Shown: positions 35,421 to 46,729 of the stretch, piece after piece
Layout: each line of letters starts with the position of its first letter
Numbering within the stretch: the first letter of the stretch is position 1
DNA from: Otatea glauca
Taxonomy: Eukaryota > Streptophyta > Magnoliopsida > Poales > Poaceae
Length of the DNA: 64,000 nt
Direction of reading: 5' to 3'
Assembly (NCBI GenBank): GCA_036346275.1
Contig: JAYEVK010000336.1
Span: forward strand, 186,001 to 250,000
The notes under the pieces: model-generated
Seen by the model: only the letters and a program-made list of their open reading frames with translations
What the model was told of the DNA's origin: nothing
The model's database searches: none
Translations under genes and position numbers: made by a program

Positions 35421-38152
35421 GATCAAGACACAAGAGAGAGAGATGACTCAAGATCGGGATAGAGTGAAGACTTGGGAACCTAATATCAACCACACGACGC
35501 CTCGTGAGTACCAAACCACGTAAGAAGACTAGACTCGAGTGTCTCTCCGACGCTTAACCCTAACAAGATCAAGAGTAACTCTAGTAGATGATCTAGGAGT
35601 CGAAATCGGGTTGGCATACCGTGGTGCAAAAGCCGAGCCACCCAGGAGGCTTCCAAATCTCCTACCAAAACACCTCACGCCACGATATCTACCTCAAGGG
35701 AAAAACGAGGAATATCAAAAGGACGGCGGAAAGACCGACTACGAACAGCTCCAAGACTAAAACTCAAGAACCAAAGATGAAAACCGAGTCATGGACGCCG
35801 CCAAAAACAAAGCGACTTTCAACCTGCTTAGAAGCAGGTGCCTTAGAGCACTCAAAGTCCGGGATGACCCCGAATACCCCTAAGAGCAGCAACACGCCAC
35901 GCCGAGTGATCTTAGCGCTCAAGCAAAAATCTACTAGGTGACCATCCTTCTTACTGGTATGCATGTGTACTTCGCCTTGCTAGAGATGTAGCAACAGAGT
36001 AACACCCTTTCGGTCAAGTCCTATGGACAACCCAAGGCACCTAAACTTGGTGGTGCTCACACCGAGCTACCACAATCTCACCACTCTGGAGCCGCGCACA
36101 ATGGTGGGAGGATGCGCCCGAGCGTGCTCCAAGGATCAAATCCTAGACCTTGATTGAATCTACTAATCTTGGATTGGTCTAGAATAAGATTGAGCTTCTT
36201 CTTGCCTCCAACAAACTTCTCGAGAGTGCTCATAAGATAGTGGCAATCTCGAAAGAAAGAAGCACAAGAAGAACAGGGGGAAGAAGAAGAAGAAGAAGAA
36301 CCAAAAAGATGAGCTCTCTCAACACGTGCATTTTTCTCCCTCAGCACGGCTGCCTCAATCTTAAGGGCCTCACAAGAAACACAAGGAGCATCTCTAATCC
36401 TAAGGGTTTGGTCTTTTAACTTCTTCCTAAGTTCGACATGGATTTGATCCACATCATCCTTAACCCCAGCACACAGCAGGCAACCAGATTTTGACTTAAC
36501 TAGTAAGTCCTTAGCAAGTTCATCACACTTGACATTCAAAGCATCATTGTCAAGTTTTAGTTGCCTACAGCCCTCACATGAGCCGACTGGGTCCTTAGAA
36601 GCATGCAATTTAAGTTCATCATTTCTAGCAGAAAGCTTCTTAAGGTGTGAACTCATGGCATCGATTTCAGCAAACAATTTAGGGCAATTAGAGCATGATG
36701 GGGTGGAGTGAGCTTGAAGAAAACTAGCCTCAACAGAATAGCATCAATGTAACTAGTGCTAGCATTCTTCAACCTAAGACCATCAAGTTGAGCAAGCACA
36801 CTATCATGTATGGTCCTTAGGTTCTCCAACTCCACAAGAACAAAGATCACAGAGAACACACCATCGCTGACTCTGGAGGAGAATATCTAAGTGAAGCTAA
36901 CTCCCGAGTCACGGTACCTACTTCCTTCTCAAGCTCCGCACACCTAGCTCTAGTTCTAGCATGAAATTTTCCTAATTTGCAAAAAGCTTCATTGAGCTGG
37001 TCATAGGAGGGTACTCGTCCGAGTCGTCAGAGAGCTCGGAGTCGCCGAGGCCGTTGGCGCCGCCATGAAGCACATGCCGAGAAGTCATCGCCGCTCTTCT
37101 TCTTCTTATGATCATCCTCGCCTTCGCCGCCCATGTCTCCATGTCGAGAGATTGATGTCGCCAAACGCAGCGAGGACGCCGTGGAAGAGCTTGTTCTGGA
37201 GAAGTTGCGTACTTCTTCTCACGCCACGCTCGCGAACTAGAGGCTTCTTGTTGCGTTCTTGTCGATGTAGTCATTCTTGCCCGAACCGCCTTGTTCGCTT
37301 TTGCCCTTCTCCGCCTTGGGACAGCTTTGCTCGAATGTGGTTGGGGCCACCACACTAAACAAGTGATCATCCCACCTCTCTCTCTCATTCTCTTGTATGC
37401 ATATGAAAATTTGCGAGCAAGAAGAGCAAGCTCATTTTCTCGAAATTTTTCCAGCTTGGTCATCGCTAGCTCGCAAAGGGCGAGAGAGAGAAACCAATGT
37501 AAGAATCGTAAAGAGAGGATCCAATGGGATCGGTGACCAAAGCCATCGATCGAGACTTCGTCTTCCGCGAGATGATGTCGATCTCATGAGTTTGAGGCGG
37601 AATAAAGCCCGCCAAGAGTCAAGATCGACAGTCGGTGGTGTCCTTGATGGTGGTCACTTTCATTTCCCAAACACGAAGATCGAAAAGCGGTCAAGAAATG
37701 TCGAGCATTATCCGAGTCGTATATGCAAATGATCGCCGAGGTCGCCAAAATCTTCGTAAACCGACCAAAACACTCGCCAAGACTCTCATCGCCGTTGCTC
37801 AAACTTGTTGAACTCATGCTTGAATTGGTCCTCGCCGAACCGCCTTGATTTGGATAGTGCCTCATGGTAAGCATCGAGGGTCACCCAAATCTCATGAGCG
37901 TAACGAAGGTGAGAAATCCTATCATACTCATCAGCGCTAAGACTTATATGAGGATGTTCCTTGCTTTAGCGCTCGCCTCAACGCCACCATATTTCCGACC
38001 GTGACGCTTTCATCGCCAGGAACCTCACACGGAGTTTCACCTTCGCCATATCAGAAGCCCGGCAGTGATGTATGACTCCATCCGTGATTTCCAAAACGGA
38101 AAATCAACTCCAAAGAAATGGGAGGCTTGATGGAATACTTGTCCATCGCCAT
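35421..38152 (-). pseudogene. SIRE-type copia gag, frameshifted
   Basis: The likely start is an ATG near 38152, about 50 bases past the primer site. Its first codons read MAMDKYSIKPP, then a segment like WKSRMESYIT in another frame, as in copia gag. The longest clean frame (36078-36677, 199 codons) is the Cys-rich coiled-coil part with CEGCRQLKLDNDAL, CLLCAGVKDDV, CVSCEALKIEA and LNLILDQSKISRFNQGLGFDP. A zinc knuckle remnant, KKDGHLVDFC, lies near 35930. The same parts in the same order occur in the nested gag-only copia element, so the two may be partner families. Many single-base shifts break the reading, especially between 37000 and 38100. Confidence 0.82.
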
Positions 38153-38190
38153 GGCTCTTGAAACCGGTCAAGATCTAAAAAGAGCGTAAC

Positions 38191-38202
38191 TGCCCGATAC
38201 CA
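38191..38202 (-). other. Primer binding site of the SIRE-type copia element
   Basis: On the minus strand TGGTATCGGGC follows the 5' LTR end after two bases. It resembles the initiator-Met site TGGTATCAGAGC, with the CAGAG part altered. Confidence 0.75.
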
Positions 38203-39361
38203 ATTGAAACATCAAAAGGCGACTAGAGGGGGTGAATAGGAGCCAAATAAAATTTACGAATAAACTCTCCCTAGAATTCAAACCACCAAAAGACCGTAAA
38301 GAAAGAATCAACCATCGATCGTGCAATTTCATGAATGCAGGCTCCACCGCTTAAGGTCCGTGAACAGAAAAACTGCATCGGTCGGGTAGCTCGTCGATGA
38401 ATGGTACCGCGAACGGTCATCAAGATTAGTCGGATGAATAGGTTCCGACCGCAAAGGTCGGATGAACAAAGATTCGGGTGAATAATGTTAGGTGAACAAG
38501 AAAATCAGCACGATCTCAAAAACAGTAAATCGATGTAACTTTTGATCGGCCGATCCAAAAAAGTGAAAATTGGTGTGCACCTCTATAAGGATATCAGGAA
38601 CCTATTTCAATCATCAATTGAAGGAATTGATACCAAGGTTCCGTCCATTTTCAGTTTAACAAATGCGACACCAAAAACAGAGTCACGAACACAGACCTCA
38701 CCCCTAACTTGCTGGTGGGAGTTGATGGTTAGAAATCCTTAGATGACTCTCCACAAATCATAGCAAGTAAGTACACGAGGAAACAAACCTTCAAACAAAT
38801 AGAAACACGATCTGAAGGCACTTTCTTCTACTAGGCATAAAAATTGGTTTCTTGCAAAACTGAATAGAAGAGGTTGTAGATTGCTAGATGATTGGGATAT
38901 GATCTACAGAAGATTCATCCAGCAATCTTTCATCCTTGGCAACAAGAAACAGAAGCCAATCAAGACTAAAGAACTGCAAGTCACACGTTTACGCACTTTA
39001 AGAACACACAGATTTACAACTTGCAACAAGAACGCAAGGATTGCCTAGATGATTGAAAGCATCGAATCTAGAGAAGAGTTTATCAATCATGAATTTCAAC
39101 AAAGACTCAATAGCATGTAGAAGGAGATGAGGCAAATCCAAATTACGTAAAGTAAATTGCAAGTAAGTAAATGCAGAAATTAGATAACAGAATTTAAGTG
39201 CGTAATGTAAATACGTAAGGGAAATGAAACAAGAACATAAATGAAGAACATTTCATTTCTAGAAGGGAGGTTTACAAAGCCTCACAACAAAGTGGGCAAA
39301 ACTCAAACGAGCAGCAAAAAACCTCAGAACCTTCAAAGAGGAGAGGCTGTCCCTACCCCTC

Positions 39362-39369
39362 TATTTATA
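39362..39369 (-). promoter_or_regulatory. TATA box of the SIRE-type LTR (minus strand)
   Basis: On the minus strand TATAAATA is in the context ACTATAAATAGAGGGG, a typical plant TATA box. It is present only in this LTR; the other LTR has lost the stretch around it. Confidence 0.75.
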
Positions 39370-39831
39370 GTGACCTGGGATCAATTCCCACCTTTGGATG
39401 TCCTGCTTCAATCCTAAGCCAACATCCAAGAGCCAGATTTGATCCTTACACCGCTACTCTCAACAACTCTCAACTACTCTCAAGTACTATCTCAAGACAC
39501 CGACAAAGAAGCTATACTTTATCCACTACTTTATCTTCCTGAATCGCAACCCTATAGCTCTCCTTGATCCAAGTAGTGACAAGCTAGCTTCATCTCCTTT
39601 CCTTGTCTTCTTAACTTGCCTTGACTCGCCTCGCATCATCTTCCGCGATCTCCGACCGTCTGACCTCCGACACTCATTGCCTAGTCCCGCCACCCTTCGC
39701 CTCACCATGACTCTAGCACCGCTGTCTCGCAACCATCAAAGACAAGGAAGCTCCTCACATAGCAATGCCCACAACACATATCCATCTTAACAGAAAGATA
39801 TACACTACGCCGCCAAGATAACCTCGACAAC

Positions 39832-40385
39832 ACGTGGTCCGACCATCGGTCTCCATCCCGACCACTGAGGTTTGACCACCGGTCTCCGACCACCAAGGCC
39901 CGCACCACTCCGGTCGGATCACTAGTTTCCATCTCGACCACTGAGAACCGACCGGTCTTCGATCAAAGCCTCCGACCACTCGAGGTCGAACGATCGGTCT
40001 CCGATCATGCGAAAGCCCGACCACTGGCCGGACGATCGTCTCCTCGACCAACAAAGCCTCCGACCACTCGGGGTCGAACGACTGGTCTCCGACCAGCGAG
40101 AGCCCCGACAACTCGGGGTCGGACGACTGGTCTCCCTCGACCAACCACTCGGAGTCGGACGACTGGTCTCCGACTCAACCAAAGACCTGACCACTCGGGG
40201 TCAGACGACTGGTCTCCGACTCAACCACTCGGAGTCGGACGACTGGTCTCCGACTCAACCACTCGGAGTCGGACGACTAGTTTCCGACCAAACAAAGACC
40301 TGACCACTCGGGGTCAGACGACTGGTCTCCGACTCAACCACAGCCCCGACCACTCGGGGTCGGACCACTGGTCTCCGACCAGCCA
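39832..40385. repeat. GC-rich palindromic minisatellite in the right copia LTR
   Basis: About 15 imperfect units read like CGACCACTCGGGGTCGGACG followed by ACTGGTCTC. They correspond to the array at 17717-18125, but unit number and order differ, so the array has changed between the two LTRs since insertion or during replication. Confidence 0.85.
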
Positions 40386-40501
40386 CTCAAATTGCTCTAG
40401 CTTAAAAATCAATCCAAATCAAACTCAAACTTGAGCACACCTTGCTCAAATAAAGTCAAATACTCATCACAAATATGGATGGACCTCCACATGGTCCCTC
40501 A

Positions 40502-40506
40502 TACTT
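40502..40506. repeat. Target-site duplication TACTT, right copy
   Basis: It matches 1757-1761 exactly and marks where the outer CACTA intron resumes. Confidence 0.92.
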
Positions 40507-40547
40507 CTACGCACTGAAACCGTATGTGAACTTATTTTCTTCCGTGC

Positions 40548-41160
40548 ATACCATTTAATAAGCAACCATTGGGTTCTACTTGTGCTCATTCCGAGTGACA
40601 ACAAAGTGTACGCTTTTAATTCGATTGATAAGAAACCGATGGCCTACGCGATCAAGCCTCCTTTAGAGCAGTAAGTGCACCACTCTTATCTAACATTTTC
40701 TGTATTTAACTACATTCATTATTTTTTTACTCAACGGCATCTCTCCAATGTATATAGGGGTTTCAAGGAATACGCCGGGCTGGTGAGGGACACACGACGA
40801 AAAAGGGCTCCAAGCCGGAGTATGTCCGCCTAAGGTACAAGTGGCTATCATATATAAGATTTAGATTTTCCGACATATTTTCTTCTGCTTTCTTAATTTA
40901 TTTTTCTTTCTTCACAGTGTCATCAACAGGGCAGCGACGACCGATGTGGTTTGTATGTCATGCAACACATGGTGATCTTGATGCCGGCTCAGGCCGTTTC
41001 CCTTAGGTAGTACATGCATTATTATATAATTAGTCTTTCACATAGAAATTTGAAAACTTAAATTAGTGCACTCGTTTCAATTTTGCAGCATACCAATATC
41101 CCCCAGAAGAGTATAGACAACACCGCACCAACAAGATACGAGACTACTTATGCTGCTGGT
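40548..41160 (+). pseudogene. Outer CACTA second gene, ULP1/C48-type protease exons
   Basis: This continues the gene interrupted after 1735. The exon at about 40548-40670 encodes NHWVLLVLIPSDNKVYAFNS, whose H-W is the typical catalytic histidine region of ULP1 cysteine proteases. Exons at 40758-40834 and 40918-41006 follow, with good GT/AG borders. The last encodes CHQQGSDDRCGLYVMQHM, where the Q before and the C of RCGLYV fit the oxyanion Gln and catalytic Cys. A further exon starts at 41089. ULP1-like proteases cleave SUMO-type tags; their role in CACTA elements is not settled. The gene is cut again by the CACTA element at 41242. Catalytic residues look kept although the gene is in pieces. 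Confidence 0.8.
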
Positions 41161-41238
41161 AATCGATAGAATACTTGTAGGAGGACTGACGGTTTAGATA
41201 TCCCAAAGTCTTACTAGACCATATGTGAACAATATTAC

Positions 41239-41241
41239 ATA
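41239..41241. repeat. Target-site duplication ATA, left copy (right copy 52230-52232)
   Basis: ATA stands on both sides of the CACTA...TAGTG borders. A 3 bp duplication is the hallmark of CACTA transposition. Confidence 0.9.
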
Positions 41242-41625
41242 CACTACGCCAAAACCCGCAATAGGTGACGGTCTATTTGTGGCGGTTTTTTCGAACCGCC
41301 ACAAAGATAATTATCGCTGGCGGTTCTATTTTAAAAATGGCGGAAATATATCGCTGGCGGTTCTATCCTCGAACCGCCATCGATAATTCACCGCCATCGA
41401 TAACCGCCAAATAACATTATCGCTGGCGGTTGGAGGATAGAACCGCCATCGATAACTAGGTTATCGCATGTGCCGTCCTCCAACCGCCATCGATTCTATT
41501 GATTATCCGCGGCGGTTTTATCTCGAACCGCCATCGATAATGAATTATCGCTGGCGGTTCGAGGATAGAACCGCCACGTATAATGTTATCAGTGGCGGTT
41601 CTAGTTAAAACCGCCATTAATAATA
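41242..41625 (+). repeat. Left terminus and subterminal repeats (GGCGGTT palindromes)
   Basis: At least eight copies of a motif like TATCGCTGGCGGTTC and its reverse GAACCGCCATCGATA form head-to-head palindromes. In the right end the same motif reads TATCTGTGGCGGTT and AACCGCCACAGATA. The two ends therefore differ mainly at the CTG/CAG step of each motif. Confidence 0.9.
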
Positions 41626-41630
41626 CCGCT

Positions 41631-41638
41631 TATAAATA
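41631..41638 (+). promoter_or_regulatory. TATA box before the TNP2 gene
   Basis: TATAAATA lies just inside the left subterminal repeats, about 0.9 kb before the TNP2 start codon. A leader and intron-like AT-rich DNA fill the distance. Confidence 0.6.
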
Positions 41639-41999
41639 GGTGGTCAAGAGTAGCCTGGTCTTTTTCCTCCCGAGAGCAAACCAAAACTTCTAAATTTCGA
41701 TTTCGCTTTCTCCAATTCTTGTGCTTGTACTTCCTCTAGTTGTTCCTTGGTGAGTTATTTTTCTCTCTCTTGATTTGTGTTAATCTTATTGCAATTTAAT
41801 TTTTAAACCAAGTTTAATTAGGGTTTATATGTAGATGAGATGAAAAGTTTAGATTTTGTTTATTTTTATTTAGCTACCATTTTGTAGTTGATGAATTTAT
41901 TTCTAGCTAGGTTCATTAGATGATGTTGTGTTCCTTTTATAGATGATGAATTATGATTAAGCATATATTTAATATTAATTGCATTTTAAGTTAATTTGA

Positions 42000-42530
42000 T
42001 ACATGATGAATTTATTATCTAGCTCCTTTAGATGATAAGTAATTAGATTGGTTTTTAATTACTATTAATTGGGTTCTATTAGTGTACGGACATATACATC
42101 TTGCATATATATGAACTTATTATCTAGCTCCTTTAGATGATAAGTAATTAGATTAGTTTTTAATTACTATTAATTTGGTTCCATTAGTGTACTGACATAT
42201 ACATCTTGCATATAATAAATTTATTTAATTAAGATTATTGGGTATTAATATAAATGAAATTTTAGTTAATTTGGTAGTGGGTGCTCATCATTTTAGATGA
42301 TGAATTTATTATCTAGCTTCTTTACAGTGAAAAGTATTCAGATTAGTTTTTAATTACTATTAATTTGGTTCCACTGATGCGACATATATTAAATTTATTT
42401 AATTAAGATTATTGATATTAATATACATGAAATTTTAGCTAATTTGGTAGGTGGATGCTCATCATTTTTAGATGATGAATTTATTATCTAGCTCATTTAG
42501 ATGATAAGTAATTAGATTAGTTTTTAATCA
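42000..42530 (+). repeat. Tandem repeats in the leader intron of the TNP2 gene
   Basis: Four imperfect copies (near 42000, 42115, 42295 and 42470) of a stretch like GATGAATTTATTATCTAGCTC, followed by GATGATAAGTAATTAGATTAG. Unit spacing varies from about 110 to 180 bp. It lies between the TATA box and the ATG, just before an acceptor-like TTTTAG. Confidence 0.75.
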
Positions 42531-42555
42531 ATTTTTATATGTTAATTAATTTTAG

Positions 42556-45500
42556 ATGGACCGAGATGGATGTACAATGCGAACTGCTACACCTTAGATT
42601 ATATCGATGGGGTATCTGCTTAAGAGCCACTGAGGAGAACAAGTTGCACAAGAAGACGGAGTACATACATTGTCCATGCATTGATTGCAAGAATGAGAAA
42701 ATATTTTCGACAAAGAGCACATCCACTTGCACTTGATTCAAGAGGTTTTGTACTTGGCTATACACGCTGGACAAGTCACGTGAAGAGGAAAACATACATG
42801 AAGGTGATAACGTATTGATGATGGAGAAGGCATTATGGCAAATGACATCGCTATGGATCCGATGAGGATAGGTTGGACATTGATGACGATAATAATCTTG
42901 CTCGATGTTGCGTGATGCGTAGGGAACTACACTAGTCGAGAGAGTTTAATCAATTCAAGGGTTTGTTGACGACCTGACACACCTTTGTTCCCGGTTGCAA
43001 GGAGGAATACACAAAGTTGCACACCGTGCTTTCACTTCTAAAATTGAAGGCAAGCAATGGTTGGTCCGATAAAAGTTTCACGGCGCTATTACATCTCTTA
43101 GCTGACATGCTTCCCGATGGAAACGTATTGCCGATAACCACTTATTTAGCTAAGAAGGTTGTATGTCCATTGGGATTGAAGTAGAAAGAATACATGCATG
43201 TCCAAACGATTGTATACTCTATCGCAAAGAGTATACAGACATGCATGTATGTCCTGTGCAAATCATCGCGATACAAGCGTAAAGGCCATGACAATGAGGG
43301 CACCGTGGTGAAGAAAGGAGCTCCCGCTAAAGTGGTGTGGTATTTACCGAATACCTCGTTGAAGCGCTTATTTGGAAACAAAAGCATGCCCAATCGATGC
43401 GATGGCACTCGTAAGAGCGTAAAAGGATGGAAAGTCGAGACACCGCCGATTCTCGCCAAAGGAGAACCATCGATAGGCTCTTTAGGATGGACTTTGGGAA
43501 TGAACCGAGGAATGTAAGGTTTGGGTTGAGTACGGATGGAATGAATCCTTTCGTAACATGAGTAGTATTCATAGCACTTGGCCCGTGACTCTCTCAGATC
43601 TACAACCTTCCTCCTTGGTTGTGTATGAAACGAAAGTACATTATGATGTCGCCGCTATCCAAGGGCCGAGACAACTCGGCAATGATATTGATGTATACCT
43701 ACAACCATTGGTGGAAGATCTTGTGATCCCGTGGAACGAAGGTGTATAGGTATGGGATGAGTACAAGTGAGAGTACTTCACCCTACGCGCATTGTTGTTT
43801 TGCACCATCAATGATTTCCCCGCCTTGGTAACCTATCCGTCAGATCGTAAAGGGGCCAAAGCATGCCCCCATTGCATGGATGAAACCGCAAGTGTGTGGC
43901 TCAATAACTCGAGGAAAACTGTACATGCATCACCGCAGTTCCTTCGCAGAATCACCCCTACCGCAATATGAAGAAACAATTTGACGGACAAAAGAGGATG
44001 GTATAGCTCCAAGGCCTCCTCGTGGGGAAGAGGTATATGATATGGTTAAGGATATTAATGTTGTACTTGGAAAGGGAGAGTAATAATAAATCGAGGTCTC
44101 AGATCGAGAAGATCACGGAAGAAGAGATCGATATTTTGAACTTGCCCTATTGGAAGGACTTAGAAGTTCGACATCGCATAGACGCTATGCATGTAGAGAA
44201 AAATGTATGTGATACTTGATTGGTATTTTGTGAATATTCCTAGCAAAACTAAGGACTGATCAAGGCACGAAGGGACTCGAAGATATGAAAATCGAGCTGA
44301 GCTACATCCTCGAGACAACGGAAAGGCCGACTTTACCTCCCCCACCTTGTTACACTCTATCCAAGAAAGAGAGAATGACTCCGCAAATGCTTGCATGGTG
44401 TGAAAGTTCCATCCTACATTCGCAAGCATCAAGAAACCGGTCTCGATGAAAGATTTGAAGTTAATCGCATGAAGTCTCATGATTGTCATGTGATGATGAC
44501 ACAAATGCTTCCTATTGCAATTAGAGGTATTTTGCCTGAAAAGGTCTGAGAGGCAATCATGAGGTTGTGTTTCTTCTTCAACACGATTTCACATAAGGTC
44601 ATCGATCCCATCGGACTTTCGAATCGCAGAATGATGTGGTCAAGACACTATGCCGCCTAGAGATGTATTTCCTCCATCATTTTTCGATATAATGGTTCAT
44701 CTCATTGTTCACCTTGTGAATGAGATAAATGTATGTGGCCCCGTATTCTCGCATCGATGTACCCGCTCAAAGGTACATGGGTATCCTCGAAGAAGTATGT
44801 ACGCAATCGATCTCACGAGGGCTGCATTGTGGAAGGTTATGCAACCGAGGAGGTTATCGAGTTTTGCGTGGATTACATGGAGGGGTGGAACCGTAGGAGT
44901 GCTCAGATCTCGCCATGAGGGTAGGCTAATGGAAAAGGGACGATTGGAAGGAAATCAACAAATTCTTACGATCATGGATTGTTCAAAAGCTCATTTCACG
45001 CCTTGCAACAATATTGAGGTGTCCTCGATATGGACATGCACAAGGATAAGCTACGAGAGGAAAATCGTGGACGATCGAGGCTTGGGTAACAAAAGAGCAT
45101 AACCGCTTGTTCAATCATTGGTTCAAAGAGCATATGACTGGAAAGAAACGAGTGTTGTGTTGAGGTGGTTGGCAAAAGGGCCATCGTGTACAATCTTGAC
45201 ATGGCAAGGATACGACATAAATGGATATACCTTTTACACGAGATCTCGTGGATAGCAAAAGCACTTACCAAAATAGTGGTGTCCGATAGATGCCTATGAC
45301 AACACAGCAAGAAGAAGACTAGCTTCTATGGGTTCATAGAAGAGATTTGGGAGCTCGACTATTGTATTTTTAAGATCCCGATGTTTCGTGTCGTTGGGTA
45401 CAACTCCCAAAGGGTGTCAAGGTGGACAAGTACGGCTTCACTACTTTGGACATCGAACATGTCTGATACAGAGATTTAACCATTCAGATTTCATGAAGCA

Positions 45501-45723
45501 AGTAGTACAAGTCTTCTATGTAATCGATTCGATGATAAGAAGCGACATGTAGTTCTTCAGGAAAAGAAGGATCGCTTGAGTTGAGAATGTCGTGGATGAG
45601 GATGAGTACAACCAGCTTGACGAGTTGCTCCTTTCAGAGATGGCAACATCAGCTCGAGGAAGAGACCACTCAGAAGCTCTCGACGATCATGAAGAAGGGC
45701 AAATTGTGAAAGAAAATAATTAG
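42556..45723 (+). pseudogene. TNP2-type CACTA transposase, frameshifted
   Basis: TNP2 is the large En/Spm-type transposase acting on the element ends. The start near 42556 (MDRD...) fits the N-terminal transposase-associated domain, with HCPCIDCKNEK near 42680. The core shows CPLGLEVERIHACPNDCILYRKEY near 43150. It also shows the hallmark FGLSTDGMNPF near 43525, NLPPWLCMKRKYIM near 43600, ND.DVYL.PLVEDL near 43690 and TLRALLFCTINDFPAL near 43790. Later parts include MHVEKNVCDT (44185) and a C-terminal acidic tail ending at 45723. Family members have about 1000 residues, which fits the 3.2 kb span. Many small shifts and stops break it. Confidence 0.88.
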
Positions 45724-45834
45724 CTATATACGAGTAATGGCAATGTGATGTAAACAATATGCATTTGTATGGAGTAATAGAAATATGGTGTTATGCATTT
45801 GTGTGTAGTAATGGAAATGTGGGTCATTAATATA

Positions 45835-46040
45835 TTTGGATTACATAGGTTATAGTACTATATTAGAATTATAAATGGTCATTACTGTATTAGTATTATA
45901 TAGGTATATTACTATATTAGGATTATATAGGTTATTAATATATTAGTATTATATAGGTATATAATATTTATTAGGATTATATAAGGTCATTAATACATTA
46001 GGATTATGTAGGGTCACTACTATATTAGGATTATGTAGGG
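45835..46040 (+). repeat. AT-rich minisatellite after the TNP2 gene
   Basis: About seven units of roughly 28-32 bp read like TATTAGGATTATATAGGTTA or TATTAGGATTATGTAGGGTC. They lie just downstream of the TNP2 stop codon. Confidence 0.8.
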
Positions 46041-46320
46041 TATACTAGACACGTATGCTACAGACGCCACACAAGAACGCGCTAATGTGAATTAAATTGG
46101 TCTTTACGCATATATGGTGTTATGCATATATAGACTAATATGTAAGTTTAGGAATTTTCAAAAAGACGGACTATTCTGTAATCTTAGAAAAATTTTCGAG
46201 GCCCTTTCAAAAAAACAAAAGTTTGGGCCTATTTCGCAAAAACAAACCGGATTTTCCATGTAAAATAGGACTACAATATATGTCAATTAACAACATTGAA
46301 TATATATAATATAATGTATT

Positions 46321-46385
46321 GCGCGAGATGGAGTCGAACCCAGACTCACCGACAAGTAAATAACGCCTAACCAACCGAGCAACGA
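46321..46385 (-). other. tRNA-like sequence with pol III A and B boxes (relic)
   Basis: On the minus strand a B box (GGTTCGACTC, 46331-46340) lies about the right distance after an A box-like TTGCTCGGTTGGTTAGGC (near 46366-46383). The whole matches the D-arm to T-arm spacing of a tRNA. The acceptor ends do not pair, so it is not an intact tRNA. It may be a tRNA pseudogene or the head of a SINE. The anticodon cannot be fixed. Confidence 0.35.
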
Positions 46386-46472
46386 AATGTTTGTGAGTCG
46401 TGAGCTTATATTTAATATATAAGCTTGATTAACCGCGTTCTTCAAATCCAGCTACATTTATGTTAGATAATC

Positions 46473-46710
46473 TTTATCGCGGTTCGTGATAAAGAACCGC
46501 CACGATAATATATAGTTTCTGGCATGTTCTTGTGAGGAACCGCCACAGATAGATGACGCTGGCGGTTCGTGATAAAGAACCGCCACAGATAATATATGAC
46601 GCTGGCGTTCTTATTAAGAACCGCCACAGACATTATATCGCTGGCGGTTCATATAAATAATCACACAGATAGTATCGCTGGCGTTCTTGTTAAGAACCGC
46701 CACGATAACC
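46473..46710 (+). repeat. Internal block of subterminal-type GGCGGTT palindromes
   Basis: Four to five head-to-head palindromes such as GGTTCGTGATAAAGAACCGCC and CGCTGGCGTTC...GAACCGCCACAGAC. The motif is the one found at both element ends, but the block lies in the middle, between the two genes. The GC-rich leader of the second gene starts right after it. Confidence 0.88.
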
Positions 46711-46729
46711 CACATATGAAATGTCGCCG

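Larger units (their letters stand above)
1762..40501 (-). mobile_element. Ty1-copia, SIRE-type LTR retrotransposon on the minus strand, carrying nested insertions
   Basis: Both borders are exact: LTRs have TG...CA ends and are flanked by TACTT duplications. Read on the minus strand, the order is 5' LTR (38205-40501), primer binding site, gag, protease, integrase, reverse transcriptase, RNase H, polypurine tract (18235-18245) and 3' LTR (1762-18234, interrupted). That order defines Ty1-copia. The long gag with a Cys-rich coiled-coil segment and the 2.3 kb LTR with a start like GACTAGAGGGGGTGAATAGG point to the SIRE (Maximus) lineage. It lies in an intron of the outer CACTA second gene. Two insertions interrupt it: a gypsy-type element in the left LTR and a gypsy-type solo LTR in RNase H. 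All its genes carry frameshifts as read. Confidence 0.92.
38205..40501 (-). repeat. 5' LTR of the SIRE-type copia element, intact (2,297 bp)
   Basis: Its plus-strand borders are TGAAACATC and GGTCCCTCA, and it is flanked outside by TACTT. It holds the TATA box and the GC-rich palindromic array. It is the complete reference for the deleted 3' LTR. Confidence 0.92.

Noticed and set aside
39832..40385. Regularly spaced palindromic repeats that could recall a CRISPR array
   Set aside because: Units are directly adjacent and variable, with no unique spacers, and they lie inside a plant LTR.
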